Assembly: GCF_033807575.1 (NCBI RefSeq)
Contig: NC_084713.1
Location: 16,219,389-16,283,388, forward strand
From: Cydia pomonella
Taxonomy: Eukaryota; Arthropoda; Insecta; Lepidoptera; Tortricidae
Direction of reading: 5' to 3'
Length of the DNA stretch: 64,000 bases
Shown: positions 11,298-23,345 of the stretch, in pieces
Numbering within the stretch: the stretch's first letter is position 1
How the letters are laid out: each line of letters starts with the position of its first letter
Notes under the pieces: generated by a model
Databases searched by the model: none
What the model saw: only the letters and a program-made list of their open reading frames with translations
What the model was told of the DNA's origin: nothing
Position numbers and translations under genes: made by a program

Positions 11298-12350
11298 TAT
11301 ATTACGATATAAGTGCCAAAAATAGGATATTACATATTCGAACACGTATCGTACAACGTTTTTCGACACACTAGTGCGGTAAAGTAGCACCAGATGTACT
11401 GTAAAAAGTGTTTTCAACACACTTGCTCAAAACGACGTTTTTATTCCACCGATTTTTGGCTCATAATCTTAGATATTAAACACGCGTGCTTTTTCAGTAT
11501 ATTATAACACTTGGGCTTTTTCATTATATTATCCGACTGAGTTAAGAAGGCAATTGATTGCAAATAATATGCATGGAAACGGAGCCTTCTTAATTTGGTC
11601 GAGTAATACATTTTTTTTTCTAATCAACTAATAGGTTTCAAATGTTAGTTCAAAGAGGTTTAATCACACCAAACATAATTTATAGATTAAATTATCTCGT
11701 AAATTACATTAATGAATAAACATAACATTTTATCGATTTGATCTCCATCCGTCGAAAAGAAATACGAAAATATTAGCTTTTTTACATTTTTTTATTGGCT
11801 GTTTGAGTGTTTGTCGAATTCGTGCGCGTTTTTGTCTTGCGCGCGCATTGGAATCGTGCGTAAAAAGAATAACGCGCCAGCAATTTTCCGTATTTGTCAT
11901 AAAAATAAAAAAGCCAAGAGCCGAGAACGATAGCTTTTTACCATCAAAATCGGGTGAAAAATAATTGGCGGCATATGAAACTTTTATTCAATGGAAAATC
12001 AGCAAAAACGCCCAGTCTTTCTTGGAAAACGTGTTGGTAGCTTATTCCAATGAACTGGCGAATAAGTGCCTACAAGCCCAGCACGCTTTGGTGCAATTAT
12101 TCGATGTTAAAACTGTAAGCTACCATTTTGAAAATTGTAGGTACCTTTACTGTTTTGACAAAAAAATCTGATTTATTAGTTTTGTTTTTTCCCCGCAAGT
12201 GTGTTGAAAAACGTCGTATGAAACGCGTGTGCATTGGTCATTACCCACATCGGCTTTCTTATTGCGCGCTCGCTTACAGCTCGCGCGCACAATATCGCCT
12301 CGTGTGTGATGACTGATGACCAACTTAGCACACTTGTATCATAATGTATG
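11298..12350. mobile_element. Possible larger inverted-repeat DNA element with a small ORF
   Basis: The left end 'tattacgatataagtgcc' matches copies at 713 and 28616. The right end 'cacttgtatcataatgtat' (to about 12348) is close to its reverse complement. Inside, 'ttttcaacacacttgctcaa' (11408) and 'cgcaagtgtgttgaaaaacg' (12195) are a second inverted pair. A hairpin lies at 11528-11609. A 68-codon frame at 11965-12171 ('SFLENVLVAYSNELANKC') resembles no family known to me. It may be one degraded element or several nested ones. Confidence 0.4.
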
Positions 12351-12715
12351 TATAATCATTGCTTCTGGTTGTTTCATGTCAACATTTCATTTCAAATAGG
12401 TAGGTAGGTACATACTTATATACACCCATACACATGGGTATAATGTAATGTAGGCAGTAGCATGGTTAAAAAGTCATAATATTTATTGGATATGAAGAAA
12501 CATATTATTTACAAATCCAGGTATTTGATCGAATATCGATACAAACCGAGCTCCTTCAGGCGACTTTCGAATAAACACAGTATACATGATAAATTTTATT
12601 GGTTTGAAATCTTGGCAGATATGTCGAAGGATTATCATGTAAGCGTTACACTTTTTGATGCCACCTTAGTAATTAGCACGGTATAACTACATTTAAAATT
12701 TTGTTGAACTGTCAT

Positions 12716-12835
12716 TTGATATTTACCAGAGCTTCTCGGGATAACATAGTGAGAAAACCTGGACAGTGCACACAGCTGCCAAGGAATTCAAAGGCGTATA
12801 AAGTTCCCAATCCATCTCTGAGTAATGAGCAATAG
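12716..12835 (+). repeat. SINE body fragment
   Basis: 'gatatttaccagagcttctc', 'gtgagaaaacctgga' and 'aaggaattcaaaggcgtata' match the body of the SINE at 15946 ('gtgaggaaacctgcat', 'agaaattcaaagcag'). The head is missing. Confidence 0.6.
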
Positions 12836-15270
12836 GACGTATGGCGTCTGTAAGTATATTTAAATAACTAATGCTAATAATAGGTTAAAGTTACAGCTAT
12901 CGTTCTGGAAATCACAATTTAGCACGACATGCTTCAGTCATCCTTCAAAATTGTGCATGTCAATAGGTGCGGTTAGGTCCGCCCGCACGTCGGGCATGAG
13001 AAATATTGTTTTTTAATTGTAAAAACCCCTAGATTTCAAGGCGAAGGGAAGGCCGGGTAATCATGAACGCTGGATAATCGTGAACGCAGCCGTTTCACTA
13101 TGAAAAGAGAAAAATAACATGATCTCACTCATCGTCATCGTAGAAATGACGCCATCACTACTGCCAAGCGACTAGCGGAGCATTACGGGTGCACAGAATT
13201 CAAATTAAAACTAATTCAAATATTTGCTTACTTTCGTTGCAATTTTCCCATAAATAGACACATGGTAACTTATAAAGTAATAGCTCTAATACGACATTTA
13301 TTTTCATAAATAATTAGTAGTTGAGGATTCAATTACGAATTACATAGGGCGGGGCCAAACATATATATATTTAAATTAAAAGTACTTCTCCATTTTACTT
13401 CAATTCTCTACTTTAAAGAAGTAATTCTCAGTTTTACGTTTGTTTAAAATGGATCCATAAAAAGTGTACAGACGGGTAATCGTCTTCACTTGGCTAATCT
13501 CATTTTTAGCTTAGTCTGGGTCAATTGTGTTGTGAACGATCTTAACCGTCCCATTAGGTATTCGTGATTACAGGTGTCGGGTAAACACGAACACTAGGAG
13601 GTTTTGTTTTTGTTATAAAAAAATGATTAAATAAAGATAAATTTATACTGTTTAAAGTACGATAATCTACCTTTCAGAAAAAAGTATTACAGTTAACTAA
13701 CAAATACTATGTTTTGATTTATTCCAAAACACCCCTAGGTGTTCGTAATTATCCCGCCATCCCCCAAGTAACACCGAACATTCTTTTCTCACGAGTCAAA
13801 ATTCTACAACTTCAGGTAGATTCTACCATTGGCAGAAACTTTCTTGATAAAATTTGTAAGAAGTAAAAGCCATTCATAAAAAAAATGTAACGAAGTTGTG
13901 ATACAACTAAATGTTTATTAAGTCAATTAAATTAGGCTGACACATTTGGCACTAAAACTGGGTCACAACACTGTATTTTTTCGTCAAACCCACACTTTAT
14001 AACTTAAAATTCAACACGTTTAGCCGTAATGCCTCGTCAAAGCATTTAATAAATGCCGCTTTAAAACTGAGAGAGGTTTCCGTGAGTGGAGTGGCGACGT
14101 GAAAGCATTATTCTGCAAGGTGAGAGTTTCTCTGCAAAGACGAGTGTGGACGGCGGTTGTGGTCTGAGAGTCGAGAAAATGGCTGAAAAATAAAGGTACA
14201 TCAAGAGAACTGGAGATAAATGTTTATATAGCCAATTATACACAAAATTTCAATGACCAAGGAAGCTCGGGCAGGACCGATGTAGGTTTAACATTCATTT
14301 TTCTGCAACTCTTTTTTTAGAACCTCGCACTACGAATCTTAAATTATCCTAATAGACCAGTTTTTTTATGTGTATTTTTTAACAAAAACAAGTTCACTGT
14401 AAAAGATAATTGTAAGACATAAAATGTTTATTAGAAAGTAATGATTCACACCGCGAGTCGCTTTTGTTTTGCTCCGCGCGGAACATCTGCGAAGATTTAT
14501 TCGTGGCTCGCTTTTGACACTGTAAAGGCCTTTCATACTTCTAAAACGTTATTTACTCGTAATATTTACGGACACCCGCTAGCAAAGCCATGTGAATAGT
14601 GACTTTTTGTGAAGATACTGTATAGCTTTGTTTAAGGATTTATATTTGAAGATAAAAGCTATACTATGCATGCGTCCCCCGTGCAAATTCCTTGAAAGAA
14701 AGTAGGTACTAGGTATTCTACGATACACTTAACTACCTCCATACTAACTGTTACTACTACTTTGAATGCGGGTAGAGGTCAACTGTACGAGTGAGAAGGT
14801 GTTTTTAATTTATCTAAAACATCTGTATGTATTGTTGATGGTAACATTTAGTCAACTAACCTAATAAAGTCTTCGTAAAAATGAGTCAAAATTAACCGGT
14901 ATCAAACCAGTGTGCTGTAAAAAAGTAAAATCCCTTTTTCACCATAGGGGATTCACACGACCAAATTCATTTTTTGACTTACGCTTATTATAAACAAAAA
15001 TCTTTTAAACGCTATAAAAAACGCGAGTATTTTATGAAGCAACAGATAAAACTATGTAAATCAAGAGCACTGAACCCACAAACAATGCGGCACTACTACA
15101 TGCACTCGATCGGATTGAGCGAAAGCGTCTACAATTCGCAGTTACGAGTCAGCGAGCACGGATTTTCATTTGTGAGATACTTAAAATGAAATGTCAGTGA
15201 AGACATTGATTGGATACGACGCTGACGTAAGGAAGTTAGATGTGTAGCGACCTTGATTGAAACTATGCTA
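12836..15270. other. Non-coding with scattered 'gggtaatcgtgaac' motifs
   Basis: Related short blocks recur: 'gccgggtaatcatgaacgct' (13051), 'ataatcgtgaacgcag' (13073), 'gacgggtaatcgtcttc' (13472) and an inverted 'ttcgtaattatcccgcc' (13742). They suggest a decayed inverted-repeat element of about 700 bp. No gene was found. Confidence 0.4.
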
Positions 15271-15343
15271 GAGTTTGTGCGGAAAGAAAAGAGTCATGGA
15301 ATGCCCAATATATTCCACGACTCTTCTCTTTCCGAACAAACTT
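15271..15343. repeat. 73-bp hairpin MITE
   Basis: Left arm 'gagtttgtgcggaaagaaaa' and right arm ending 'tttccgaacaaactt' pair over about 30 bp around the loop 'atgcccaatata', with few mismatches. Confidence 0.7.
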
Positions 15344-15496
15344 TAATAAATATTTATTTTTAGTTATTTCAGAACAGTTCAAATACAAATACCTAAGTAT
15401 ATTTTAAAACATGGCCGCAGACCCGGCGTGAGCTTGTCAAGACACTTTTACTATTGGTTCATGTTTAAGCTCCAACTTCCCCGCTAGCCTGCCCCT

Positions 15497-15592
15497 CAGG
15501 TGACGCTTCGGGCCTTCGGCCCTACGCGGAGCTCGGCCTTCGGTCTTCGCAAGCCTTGAGCCTTCGGCCCGCCGGCTTCGGATAAATAGGCG
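15497..15592. repeat. GC-rich 'ccttcgg' cluster
   Basis: About 95 bp of GC-rich sequence in AT-rich surroundings, with repeated 'ccttcgg' blocks (around 15513, 15537, 15558, 15579) and short inverted partners such as 'gggccttcggccc'. It looks like part of an interspersed repeat, not a gene. Confidence 0.5.
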
Positions 15593-15945
15593 GAAAGAGC
15601 TTACATGTTATTTTATTACAATGCGTTAAGCATTACAAAAAAACTAGAAACAATTTTAAATTGCTTTGCATTATGAGAAAACTTTGAATAATAACATAAT
15701 TAAAATCGTATTTGTACTCGAGAACACTTAGTAACTACTTAAGTTTTTAGTTTCTTTGAAACAAAATAAATGTACTTTTACCCTTTAGTGCCAAAGTTTC
15801 ACGACAAAGTTCTGAAAGACAATTTAGAATTCGTTGGTAAATGACATTGGTTTTTAAATTAAGTTGAATTTGGACTTTTTGGTCCACTTTGTTAAAAAAC
15901 TTGGTATGTTTTTCTTAGAGCATTTTTATCATAATTATTATATTT

Positions 15946-16237
15946 AGCGGTGGTGCCCACTAGGGATATGATGTCTGACTTTTAATCTGGAGGTCGCTAG
16001 TTTTTCGGAACTTATGTGCGGAATATTATTAGATATTCACTACTAGCTTTTCGCTGAAGAAAAATATCGTGAGGAAACCTGCATACATCCGCGAAGAAAT
16101 TCAAAGCAGTATTTGAAGTCCCCAACTCACATTGAGACAGCGTGAGGTCTATAGCCCAAGCCCTCTCGCGCATGAGAGGAGGCCGTGCCCAGCAGTGGGG
16201 TGTATATAAGCTTTATTATTATTATTATGTATTATTA
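15946..16237 (+). mobile_element. tRNA-derived SINE with 'cagcagtgggg' tail
   Basis: The head 'agcggtggtgcccactaggg' is a diverged tRNA-like A-box region. The B-box is mostly lost. The body has 'tttttcggaacttatgtgcg', 'gtgaggaaacctgcat' and 'ccaactcacattgagacagc'. It ends with 'ggaggccgtgcccagcagtg' and an (ATT)n tail. This 3' end is shared with RTE-type LINEs, the likely source of its mobility. Confidence 0.7.
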
Positions 16238-16479
16238 TGTACAAAAATATAATTCCAAGAAAAAAACAGGGAACATTTTAAAAATACAGATGCTTGGACT
16301 TGGTATTGAAAAAGTGACATAATAAATTTTTAAAAAAACCAGCGACAATTACCTACAATATTACTACAATTGAATACAAAATAAATAAGTAGTAAGGTAA
16401 AAAATTATAAATTAAAAATAGTAATGTGAGGATCAGATAAAATTGAAATCCGGTATCTGTATATTTCCCATGTTCCAGC

Positions 16480-16745
16480 AAATGGGCGTGATTGTGTGCA
16501 TTAATCAGTCCATTTCACGGAAAAGTCACACTTTGCGTAGAATTTTTACGCTCTACACCTCGCGCCGAGCGATCTCTCGGTCGATATCTTAGAATAGACG
16601 CAAAATGGGTCATCGCTCGGCGACAACAGACAGCCGAAGCTCCAGATAAATTTATCGGGCGACTCTCGTATGAACTAATAGATTGTTTTGTCGTGGAAAT
16701 CGACGGAACGGGCTCGTACATGTTCTTTTTTGGTGTTAAATCGAG
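16480..16745. other. GC-balanced island, unrecognised
   Basis: About 260 bp clearly richer in CG than its neighbours, open in two frames (85 and 68 codons), with an inverted pair 'cgccgagcgat' / 'atcgctcggcg' (about 16562 and 16611). No family is recognised. It could be an unrecognised repeat, a regulatory island or an old coding remnant. Confidence 0.3.
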
Positions 16746-16941
16746 TTAAAAGTTGCAGGCAGAAAATGGGTTTTAACTTTTTCGTTAAATGCAAAAAGTC
16801 AGAGCAAAACCGATAGTTAGAAAAGTTTTATCGTTGGCATTGAAACTCGACTGCTTTATTTAATTGGGCATGATTTAACCTGATATCAATTTTTACAATA
16901 TTTTTAGTTTAACGATTTGCATTGCAGCTTTTATGATTATT

Positions 16942-17050
16942 TTTTTATACTACGTCGGTGGCAAACAAGCAAACGGCCCGCCTGATGGTAAGCAGTCTCC
17001 GTAGCCTATGTAAGCCTGCATGAAGGATGCGTGCCTGCTGTATGTAGGAT
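16942..17050 (+). repeat. LINE 3' tail fragment ('cctgatggtaagcag' family)
   Basis: 'tttttttatactacgtcggt', 'caaacggcccgcctgatggt' and 'ccgtagcctatg' match the longer copies at 36270 and 61914. Confidence 0.65.
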
Positions 17051-17059
17051 GCGTGAGTA

Positions 17060-18808
17060 TAATTATGTAGGCTTTTAGATCAAAAAATATATTTATTTTT
17101 CTGCATTGGATAATAGTTTTATGCGTGGCAGTTACATTAAAACTATTGGAATGTCAACGTTATTTTGGTGCCAGCAGTTTCTCGTAGTGTCATAACATAA
17201 TAACTCAGACACAGATCATAATACAAAGTCGATTTGTAGCAAGGTCATACCTCAGATGTTGACAAAAGTTTCTTTCAGTAGTAAACGTTAATGAGATTCT
17301 TATATTATGCAGAGATAGTAAGCTGTTTGTTTATATTTTACGATGTCATTTTTAACTAAGTATATTATTTCAGATCCCTTTGTTTCGCATAATTATTGAA
17401 AGTCATATTGTAATGATAGTCATATTATCATTAGTCATAACTCTGAATCCGTTAATTTTTCAGGAATTTCCTTAGGTTATCCTATATATAGGTTAGGTTT
17501 GTTTTATGGCAATCCTGAAAAAACCAAATTATGGCTAACGAAAATGCGGACAAACAATACATTATGTCTTAAAACTTTATGGGAAACAATAGAGACCCAT
17601 ATTATTTACGATGTGGAAGATACACTAGACGAGTTTTTATTTTATTTTAATATATTTATTGAATCCCCTAAGCCTTAATCCCAAATAACGTCATAATAGA
17701 AAATTACTAAAAATCTGGTTTCAAAAATTAAAAGTGTTTATCTATTTATTTAGACTTCAGCAGTATCTCATAGTCTACAATACTTAAGAAAGCGTACTTT
17801 TACATGAACAAATAACGATATTAGCAGCTTATGTATTTTGTATAATGCCTCAAGGGCCTATTTTAGATTTAAGTTATAGTAATACGAAACACCTTTGTAT
17901 TTTTATATGATAACGTGAAATTGTATTTATTGTTTATGTAACTAAAAAAGCTTGTTGTGAAAAGACACTGATCAGTACGAGATATGTCACAGACATCTTT
18001 AGTTGTTAGTTTGCTGCATATATTTTTTTGTATTTAAGCTAAATTAATTATAACGGACTTATGGATTTAAACTAAGCAAAACAATAGAGCAGAGGTGTTT
18101 AATAACTACAATTAAATAATATACAAATTGGTACAGAACATTTATTCTGATTTTTCCTTTATCCTTTCGACTGAACTAAACAATCGAAAATCGTAAGAGT
18201 CCATTATTTCGACGAATTGGCTGTCAATTCTGTGAAAGCATTGCCGTGTAGACCAAACAATAGGTATTTTTCCCCACACCAGCCGACCATTTCGATTTTA
18301 CATTGTTCCCTCGATAATTAAGATAAATGATCGGAGTATGAACGATTTTATCGTACAATGGACAAATTTGAAAAATCAATTTGAGCCTTTTGTTGATTGG
18401 CGTAAGGTATAAATTGGTGGTGATTGAAAAGGTTGACGTTATCTGTCTCAATTAGTGGCCAGTATTAAAACTAGCTTACGCTCTATTAGCAACTTTGTAT
18501 GCTTTTTGTGTGTTGATGTGGTTTTAGGGATGTAAATTATCGTTACATGTCTCTCGGCGCGCAGTTCTTAAACGTTTTTGACAGCATGATAATAATAACA
18601 TAAACTAATTCTAATATTTGCCATTTTTTCTTAAATTCCAACGGAAGTTTTTTATAGAACAATCCTTATTGGACATGAAGCATAAGGACCCTTCTCTAAT
18701 GGAAAGCCACATATTGCTCGCTTAAATATAATTAACAGAATTTTGGCTGGCGCCAAAACTGACTTTGCTTTAATTACTCGACACTTTTTAAGCCAGTGAC
18801 TAATGTCA
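17060..18808. other. Non-coding, AT-rich
   Basis: No gene or clear element was seen. The small frame at 18224-18451 (minus) has no recognisable features. Confidence 0.45.
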
Positions 18809-18985
18809 CGGTCGCGTGGGTTCAAGTTTGCGACTTTTAAATTAGACGTCGCCCTTAGGTTCGAATCTTGATTCGTACCAATGAGTTTGTTTGGATCTTA
18901 TGTATAAAATATTATAAGCATAATATTTTCTGTTTGCGCGAAGAGGTTTGTGTCCAGCAGGATGACAAATCTCTCCATGAAGATG
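18809..18985 (+). repeat. SINE-like fragment with B-box and 'tgtccagcag' tail
   Basis: 'ggttcgaatcttgattcgta' (18859) looks like a pol III B-box. It is followed by the common SINE body text 'ccaatgagtttg' and the tail 'gaagaggtttgtgtccagca' near 18941. Confidence 0.5.
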
Positions 18986-19765
18986 AATTTGATAAGTTCG
19001 CCTTTGACTACACAATTATTTTCTATTTGATGTAATCAATATTTATTTCTCTCATACAATAAAATGTTTACTTACTTATTTACTTACATTTCTTCAACCA
19101 GAAATGTCACTTATAGCACTGTCAGATCATATCCATAAAAAATCCAGATCAAATTAATACTTGTTAATATAATCAGAAGACTCTTCAAAAACGACAATAC
19201 TGCAACCACCACCTGTGCCATCTCCGGTCAAAATAAGCTACACTTAAAATATTAAAGGTTGAAACTTTAAAATGTATATCCAGCGAAACGTATAAATTCT
19301 TAAAACAGCTTACTTAATAGCCGAATCAATTAACATTTTAAAGTTCGCCGTAAACTTACATCCCCGCAGTTTGGGAACATTTTGAATTATTAAATCTTCA
19401 TTAGACACTGTATCTCAAACTTGGCATCGTAACTTGGCGCTAGTATTTTAATATGCCGGGAATATTTACTGAGCAATTTTGAATATTGCGTCTGGATTAT
19501 TTAAGTTGGATGGCAGATTTATCAGGTTGTTTAGGTTGCTTTTAATTTAAAAGTTTAGGGTTATTTACAAATAATTATTAAGAAAAAAGGAAAAGAAGTA
19601 AGCTGGCATCGCATTTCTTTCGTATACACTGTTGGAATAATATGTTGCATAAGCTATGAAATTATTATTTTTACATCATAATGTATATAATTAAACAATC
19701 AGTAGTATAACATTTTGATAAGAGGTGGAAAACTATTAATTTAATGAAACCTGCATTATTCTGTA

Positions 19766-19950
19766 CCCCTAGTGTAAATTTAGTCGATAGCGAAACGTGA
19801 CGTACGCGTTTGCGTTAAGTCTCATTTTGTATGGGTTTTTGAACAGCACGCCAAGCGGGACGTTTTGGAAAGTCAAAAATCTCATACAAAATGACACTTA
19901 ACGCAAACGCGTACGTCACGTTTCGCTGTCGAAAATATTTAAACTAGGGG
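19766..19950 (-). repeat. 185-bp palindromic MITE, copy 1 (reverse orientation)
   Basis: Ends 'CCCCTAGTGTAAAT' and 'ACTAGGGG', flanked by TA on both sides (19764-19765, 19951-19952). Arms of about 70 bp pair almost perfectly ('acgcgtttgcgttaagt' / its complement). The asymmetric centre reads 'cgccaagcgggacgttttgg', the reverse complement of the centre of the other three copies, so this copy is inverted relative to them. Confidence 0.9.
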
Positions 19951-20067
19951 TACTGATGTCTATGTTATGACTTGTCTGTCTTTGATTAATGCGACGTTAT
20001 TAATTTCGTCAAAACATAACTAAATTGATTTATAATCATATACACTCCAAGAGTTAGAGCCGTCCAT

Positions 20068-20150
20068 GAGCTATGGTGACTGCTTACCATCAGGTGGGCC
20101 GTAAGTTTGTTTGCCACCGACGTGGTATAAATACCTACTATAAAAAAATA
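20068..20150 (-). repeat. LINE tail fragment, minus strand
   Basis: 'gactgcttaccatcaggtgg' and 'ttgccaccgacgtggtataa' are the reverse complement of the tails at 16942 and 36270. Confidence 0.65.
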
Positions 20151-20195
20151 CCTACTAAATATACGTAGTTGCTGTCACTGCAAATAAATATGGCG

Positions 20196-20343
20196 TAAGG
20201 CTTAGAACTAGAACGCACTGACTGCGATTAATATCTTCCGGTTCCAGAACCGCAAAAGGTGTAACGTTCGGCATGCTTCACAAGCGTACGCACTTGCAAC
20301 ACTGAAACCACAAGAAACTAATCGCAGTGCGTTCTAAGCCTTA
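20196..20343. repeat. MITE with 'taaggcttagaacgcact' ends
   Basis: The left end 'taaggcttagaac...gaacgcactgactgcgatta' and right end 'aatcgcagtgcgttctaagc...tta' are reverse complements, apart from short insertions in the left arm. Total length is about 148 bp. Confidence 0.75.
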
Positions 20344-21305
20344 GTCATGAATGTTTGTCATATCTAACAAACCGTTGAACATCATTTGTCCCTCTCCGTT
20401 ATTTTGTTGACAATTTTATTTCTTAGAGGTCGATGAGTTGTATAAATCACTCCCTATTTATACCTAATACAAAGACAAATATTGAAAGCTTGGTTGTAAA
20501 CAGTTACGGGCTATACAAACATGGTTTGCCGCAGTTTACCAAAACTTGCACTTTGGGTAATAGGCGACAATATATATACATAAAAGGATAAATACATAGA
20601 AAACACCCTTAAAATATTAGAATTTGTAAGAAACAAATATTTGTGATAAACACATTAAGCTCTTATGCAGGGATTTTGCAATACAAATACTGATTCTTGA
20701 CATATAATAGTGTTATCGGTAACCGCGGGCGTTTAAAACAAAGGGGGAGCGCGGGGCAACTTGGCAATAGCGAGGGGAACTGGGGTTTATGGGATCATAA
20801 AATAGGGGCAAAACAAATATTGGTGGCGAAAATTTGATGATTTTATTAAGAAAGATAAATGAAGGTTCGTGCTCTTTTTGAAAAAGGGTTGGTTGGATTA
20901 ATTGAACTTTCTAAATCCACCTTCAAGTATACAGTTTTTTTTTTCACTAATACACGTATATCACAAATCCATCAAGAATTTTAATGAAGATTTAAGTGTT
21001 ATTCACAAATTCTGTCTTTTATGTGATTTATGTCGCACTACCTCTACTTGCGGGTGCATTCTGCACTTTCATACCGACTGAGATAGCATAAATACTCGTA
21101 GTTTATTGACAAATACATATGTAACAGTCACGATAGTTTTTTGCCATCATTTTATGTTGTATGTTAATAAAATATGCCTATACATCGAAGTTATCCAAAA
21201 CGTATAGGCCAATAAAAAAAAATGGTCCGTTTTTCAGAGCAAGCCAATTCTTTGGGGAGTTGGTCTGAAATAGGGATTGCTCCTGGTACAGAGTTTGTAT
21301 GGCGA

Positions 21306-21325
21306 GAACCGGGAATTCCCGGTTC
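21306..21325. repeat. Perfect 20-bp palindrome
   Basis: GAACCGGGAA followed directly by its reverse complement. Immediately after it, 'ccggtact' and 'agtaccgg' form another inverted pair (about 21325-21362). Significance unknown. Confidence 0.6.
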
Positions 21326-21499
21326 CGGTACTGTATTTGTAGGTATAGAAAACCAGTACCGGCAGCACTCCCTAGTCTGAAATCCAAACGCTTAATGTTT
21401 CCATACGAACACATGTTTTTCTATGTGTTCGAAGGAACCATGTTTGAAAAATAAGTTTTTTGCAAAATAAGCCTTTATCGCTGACTGTAGTTTTGTTTA

Positions 21500-21800
21500 C
21501 ACAAGCAACTAAAACTCATCGAGACAAGTCTAACAACCCCAAATACACTCAGTATCCCAGAGTTATCATGGCCACCTTCGGTTTCCATCATCAGATCAGC
21601 TCCATGCTCCAATATTGCATTGTCATGCAAATTACATAATATGTCAAATATACAAATTTTAATGTCAATGCAGCATGGCGGGAAACAGCGAAAAAAGCCG
21701 TACAACGACCGCAATGACCACGACTACTCTGACAAGAGTATACGACTAAGAAGAAGATACTAACAGGGCAAGTTAAATAAAAGCTTGTGAAAGCTTAATC
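21500..21800. repeat. Interspersed repeat, likely LINE-tail derived, copy 1
   Basis: 'gagttatcatggccaccttc', 'atcagatcagctccatgct', 'caatattgcattgtc' and a final 'aacagggcaagttaaataa' are collinear with 45855-46095. The minus-strand ORF across it (21475-21714) is a shadow. Confidence 0.55.
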
Positions 21801-22819
21801 AAAAAAGTTTATAACCTGAAGCTACCGCAAGCAACTATATCTGTATAAAACGCATAGGAATTATTGATAAAATCTTTATTTTCCTAATTTTTCTCCAACT
21901 TCCGATCGACTTCCGATTTTAAAGCCCGGTCACGCTCGCGCGCTCGTTTCGAAGTTCTAACGTTTAAATTGAATGGTGCCTTGTAACGCATTCAGGGGTG
22001 ATTACAGCTTATTGCTTTCAGGATAGGCCCCCAGATTTCATTGAAAAGTTACGCCCGCTAGAAATCTTGGCTGCCGAAGCTTTGTTTGGTTTAATACTTT
22101 CTTTTTTCGTAGTCGGAATAAAGTGGCAGTTTTTTCTGTAGTTCTACGTATATAATAGTAGATAGTTTCACTTCAGGATATGGCCCGAGAGTTCACAATA
22201 GTGAATGCTACTTTAGTGTTTGCTATTTCTTGATATTGTATTTGCAGTCCAGACAGAAATGACATGAATAATATTTGCATTTTATTCAAATTTTCGTATT
22301 AATATGCGGTCAATTAGAAATGTAATTACTTAAGTTATCGGTTAGGTAAGTTCCTTACTAGTTCTAATCCGCAATCGAGAAGTTACGACTTAAGAAATCT
22401 CGGCTTATAAATGTACAGTGTGCTGCAGAGATAAAATACCCACCCTGCAGTTGGCCGTTCGACTGACGTTGTCATAAAAACACCATTTCAACTGTGTTTG
22501 GGTTGGTGGTGGTTTCGATTTCAAAATAGGCTAATATTATTTATTTTCAAGATACGAGAGAAATATCTGCAAGATAATATATGTGGTAACTAAATGCTGT
22601 CTGCTCTGTTCCACCCATCTCTTAGGATATAGACATTGCACTAGTAGGAAGTACATACATCATTTATTACAATAAATAATAGTTAAACAGTCTTCATATT
22701 GGTATTAATTAATTACCGTTGGACCATTGGAGCATCCCGATATCACAATATACAAGAATAAACTGTATGGAAAAAAGGTGATTGTCATGAATGGCGTCTA
22801 GCGGATGCTATCACCTTTA

Positions 22820-23345
22820 AGATGACGTTGGGATGGCAACTGCAGCTGCATTACTGTTTACTGTTGTACTCGTAACATTACTGCTGCGGCCTCGACGCGG
22901 GCACTGTATCCGTCAATTTTCTTAATATAATGTGCGACTGGTTGAATGTCATAATTGTGGCAGTAATGCGGCGGCGAACGTCACTCATTTTACCAAGGAA
23001 ATAGACAGACAACGGCAATATCGACACCTGATGAAAATCTTTACATTATTGGCCCATAGATAAATATCTTAAAACGAAATACACAGAATTAGGGAGCCGG
23101 CCGCGGAACTGCCGGAACTTCACACACAACAACAACAAATAATAGTAACAAATAAAAGTAAAGTCGCAACAGTAATGCAGCTGCAATGGACATCCCAAAT
23201 TTCACCTTTGGTTGCGTTCGGATGGGGACTACAGTTGCACTATTGTTGCGACATAGACGCCAGCGCTGTCGTTATCAATTTACTTGATAAAATGAGTGAC
23301 AAATTGAACGTTCAAATCGCGTCAGTAATGCCACAAACCTTTCCA
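22820..23345. repeat. Cluster of related inverted-repeat element pieces
   Basis: 'gttgggatggcaactgcagc' (22828) is matched by an inverted partner, 'agtaatgcagctgcaatgga' to 'catcccaaatttcacc' (23171-23210). A direct relative 'gttcggatggggactacagt' follows at 23216. Flanking blocks 'ttaatataatgtgcgactgg' and 'gataaaatgagtgacaaatt' are also related. Two or more copies of one MITE appear to be nested head to head. Confidence 0.55.
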
